Shown: positions 6,480 to 7,632 of the stretch, piece by piece
Layout of the letters: each line of letters starts with the position of its first letter
How positions within the stretch are numbered: the stretch's first letter is position 1
Translations under genes and position numbers: made by a program
Notes under the pieces: generated by a model
The model's database searches: none
The model's input: only the letters and a program-made list of their open reading frames with translations
What the model was told of the DNA's origin: nothing
NCBI GenBank assembly: GCA_900554635.1
Contig: USHY01000043.1
Coordinates: forward strand, 1-7,632
Source of the DNA: an uncultured Clostridium sp.
Lineage (GTDB): Bacteria > Bacillota > Clostridia > TANB77 > CAG-508
DNA length: 7,632 nucleotides
Direction: 5' to 3'

Positions 6480-6956
6480 ATGGCAATTAGAACAATTAGA
6501 ACTGAAGGAGACGAGATTTTAAGAAAAAAATCTAAAAAAGTTGATGTAATAGATGAAAGAATAAAAGAAATAGTAAACGATATGATTGAAACTCTTCACA
6601 AATATGAAGGAGTAGGGTTAGCGGCAGTTCAAGTAGGAATGTTGAAACAAATTGTTGTAATTCAAGAGGCAGAAGATGAGCCAATATATGTAATAATAAA
6701 CCCAGAAATATTATCTCAAAGTGGAACACAAATTGTTGAAGAAGGTTGCCTAAGTTTTCCAAACAAATTTGCAAAAATAGAAAGACCAGAAAAAATAAAA
6801 ATAAGAGCATTAGATATAAATGGAAAGCCATTTGAAATAAAGGCAAAAGGACTTTTAGCACAAGCTATAAGTCATGAGATAGACCACTTAAATGGCGAAG
6901 TTTTTATAGATAAAATAATACCAGGAACTTTGGAAATAATAAAACCAGAAAAATAA
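6480..6956 (+). CDS. def: Peptide deformylase
   Basis: The 158-residue enzyme removes the N-formyl group from nascent proteins, using a metal (usually Fe2+) held by one Cys and two His. All three family motifs are present in order: GVGLAAVQVG (44-53), EEGCLSFP (88-94, ligand C90) and SHEIDHLNG (131-139, ligands H132 and H136 with catalytic E133). The first motif has Val50 where most deformylases have Pro (GLAAPQ). The spacing and length are those of a compact Gram-positive type. AAGGGAG lies upstream of the ATG at normal distance. It sits 13 bases after priA and 15 before fmt, the widespread priA-def-fmt arrangement, placing removal and addition of the formyl group on one transcript. Confidence 0.96.
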   Translation: MAIRTIRTEGDEILRKKSKKVDVIDERIKEIVNDMIETLHKYEGVGLAAVQVGMLKQIVVIQEAEDEPIYVIINPEILSQSGTQIVEEGCLSFPNKFAKIERPEKIKIRALDINGKPFEIKAKGLLAQAISHEIDHLNGEVFIDKIIPGTLEIIKPEK

Positions 6957-6971
6957 AAAGGAGAAAAAAAG

Positions 6972-7632
6972 ATGCTAAATATAGTTTTTATGGGAACTCC
7001 GGATTTTGCAAAAGAATCATTGGAGGCAATATATAATGCGGGTCATAATATAATTGCAGTTGTAACAAATCCAGACAGACCAAAAGGAAGAGGAATGAAA
7101 ATGATAGCCTCTCCAGTAAAAGAATTTGCAAACTCAAAAAATATTCCAGTTTTGCAACCAGAAAAAATAAGGGAAATTAAAGAAACTTTAGAACACTTAA
7201 ACCCAGATTTATTCTGCGTTGTGGCTTACGGAAAAATTTTGCCACAAGATGTTTTAGATATCCCTAAAAAAGGTTCTATAAATGTTCATGGGTCTTTGCT
7301 TCCAAAATACAGAGGAGCAGCTCCAATACAATGGGCAGTTTTAAATGGAGACAAAACAACAGGAATTACCACAATGTGCATGGATGCAGGAATGGATACA
7401 GGAGATATAATTCTAAAAGAAGAAGTTCAAATAGGAGAAAATGAAACAACTGGAGAATTGTGGGAGAGATTATCTAAAATAGGAGCACAGTTATTAGTAA
7501 AAACACTAAAAGAAATAGAAACAGGAACAGCAAAAAGAATTCCACAAGGAAAAGATTTTACAATGGCTCCAATGCTTAATAAAGAAATGGCAAAAATAGA
7601 TTGGGAAAACAAAACAGCGGTTGAAATAAAAA
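6972..7632 (+). CDS. fmt: Methionyl-tRNA formyltransferase, 3' end missing
   Basis: The first 220 residues of a protein normally ~310 long; it runs off the window edge in frame. Fmt transfers the formyl group of 10-formyltetrahydrofolate to initiator Met-tRNA. Visible: the N-terminal start NIVFMGTPDFA, the loop PDRPKGRGMKM (35-44), VVAYGKILP (83-91), the catalytic region INVHGSLLPKYRGAAPIQWA (103-122, with N104 and H106) and MDAGMDTGDI (137-146, catalytic D142). The usual INVHASLLP has Gly107 for Ala. The C-terminal tRNA-binding domain begins near the edge and is mostly outside. AAGGAG upstream provides a strong ribosome binding site. No in-frame CGG is present in the visible part. Confidence 0.97.
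   Translation, partial: MLNIVFMGTPDFAKESLEAIYNAGHNIIAVVTNPDRPKGRGMKMIASPVKEFANSKNIPVLQPEKIREIKETLEHLNPDLFCVVAYGKILPQDVLDIPKKGSINVHGSLLPKYRGAAPIQWAVLNGDKTTGITTMCMDAGMDTGDIILKEEVQIGENETTGELWERLSKIGAQLLVKTLKEIETGTAKRIPQGKDFTMAPMLNKEMAKIDWENKTAVEIK

Noticed and set aside
1..7632. CRISPR arrays, tRNA or rRNA genes, insertion sequences, attachment sites
   Set aside because: I saw no direct-repeat arrays, cloverleaf-like segments, transposase coding or terminal repeats on either strand; the window is almost entirely housekeeping coding sequence.

Overview
This 7.6 kb window is AT-rich, densely coded chromosomal DNA. AGA is the main arginine codon, genes are tightly packed, and Shine-Dalgarno sequences are strong. 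Gene content (ychF, a MurT/GatD-type pair, a DUF4364 protein, priA-def-fmt) points to a low-GC Firmicute, most likely an uncultured or gut-type member of the Clostridia. The lineage call is inference from gene families and composition only.

Layout. Positions 1-471 hold the 3' part of ychF. It is followed on the same strand, with very short gaps, by a MurT-like Mur ligase (489-1847), a GatD-like amidotransferase (1847-2557) and an ATP-grasp ligase (2563-3558). A perfect hairpin at 3561-3593 closes this unit and also serves the convergent DUF4364 gene (3574-4107, minus strand). A compact divergent intergenic region (4108-4257) carries promoters for both directions and a long hairpin that contains the priA ribosome binding site. 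Then comes the classic priA-def-fmt cluster: replication restart helicase (4258-6466), peptide deformylase (6480-6956) and methionyl-tRNA formyltransferase (6972 to the edge, incomplete).

Main observation. Both ychF and priA are split by one extra base, and the two breaks look alike. In each, an in-frame CGG codon sits where the conserved protein needs a glycine, and the family sequence resumes one base later at GGA (CTT-CGG-A in ychF, GAA-CGG-A in priA). Reading all the coding frames by eye, I find no other in-frame CGG codon in the window, although CGT, CGC and CGA are used as arginine. This suggests CGG is unassigned or very slowly decoded here and serves as a +1 recoding site, or that CGGA is read as a four-base codon. 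A pair of sequencing or assembly insertions is the alternative, but random errors should not both create CGG.

Second observation. The GatD-like protein seems to have lost both glutaminase catalytic residues (the nucleophilic Cys position is Gly89, the His position is Leu186). It lies between an otherwise normal-looking MurT and an ATP-grasp ligase. This could be a cell-wall precursor modification system that does not use glutamine in the usual way.
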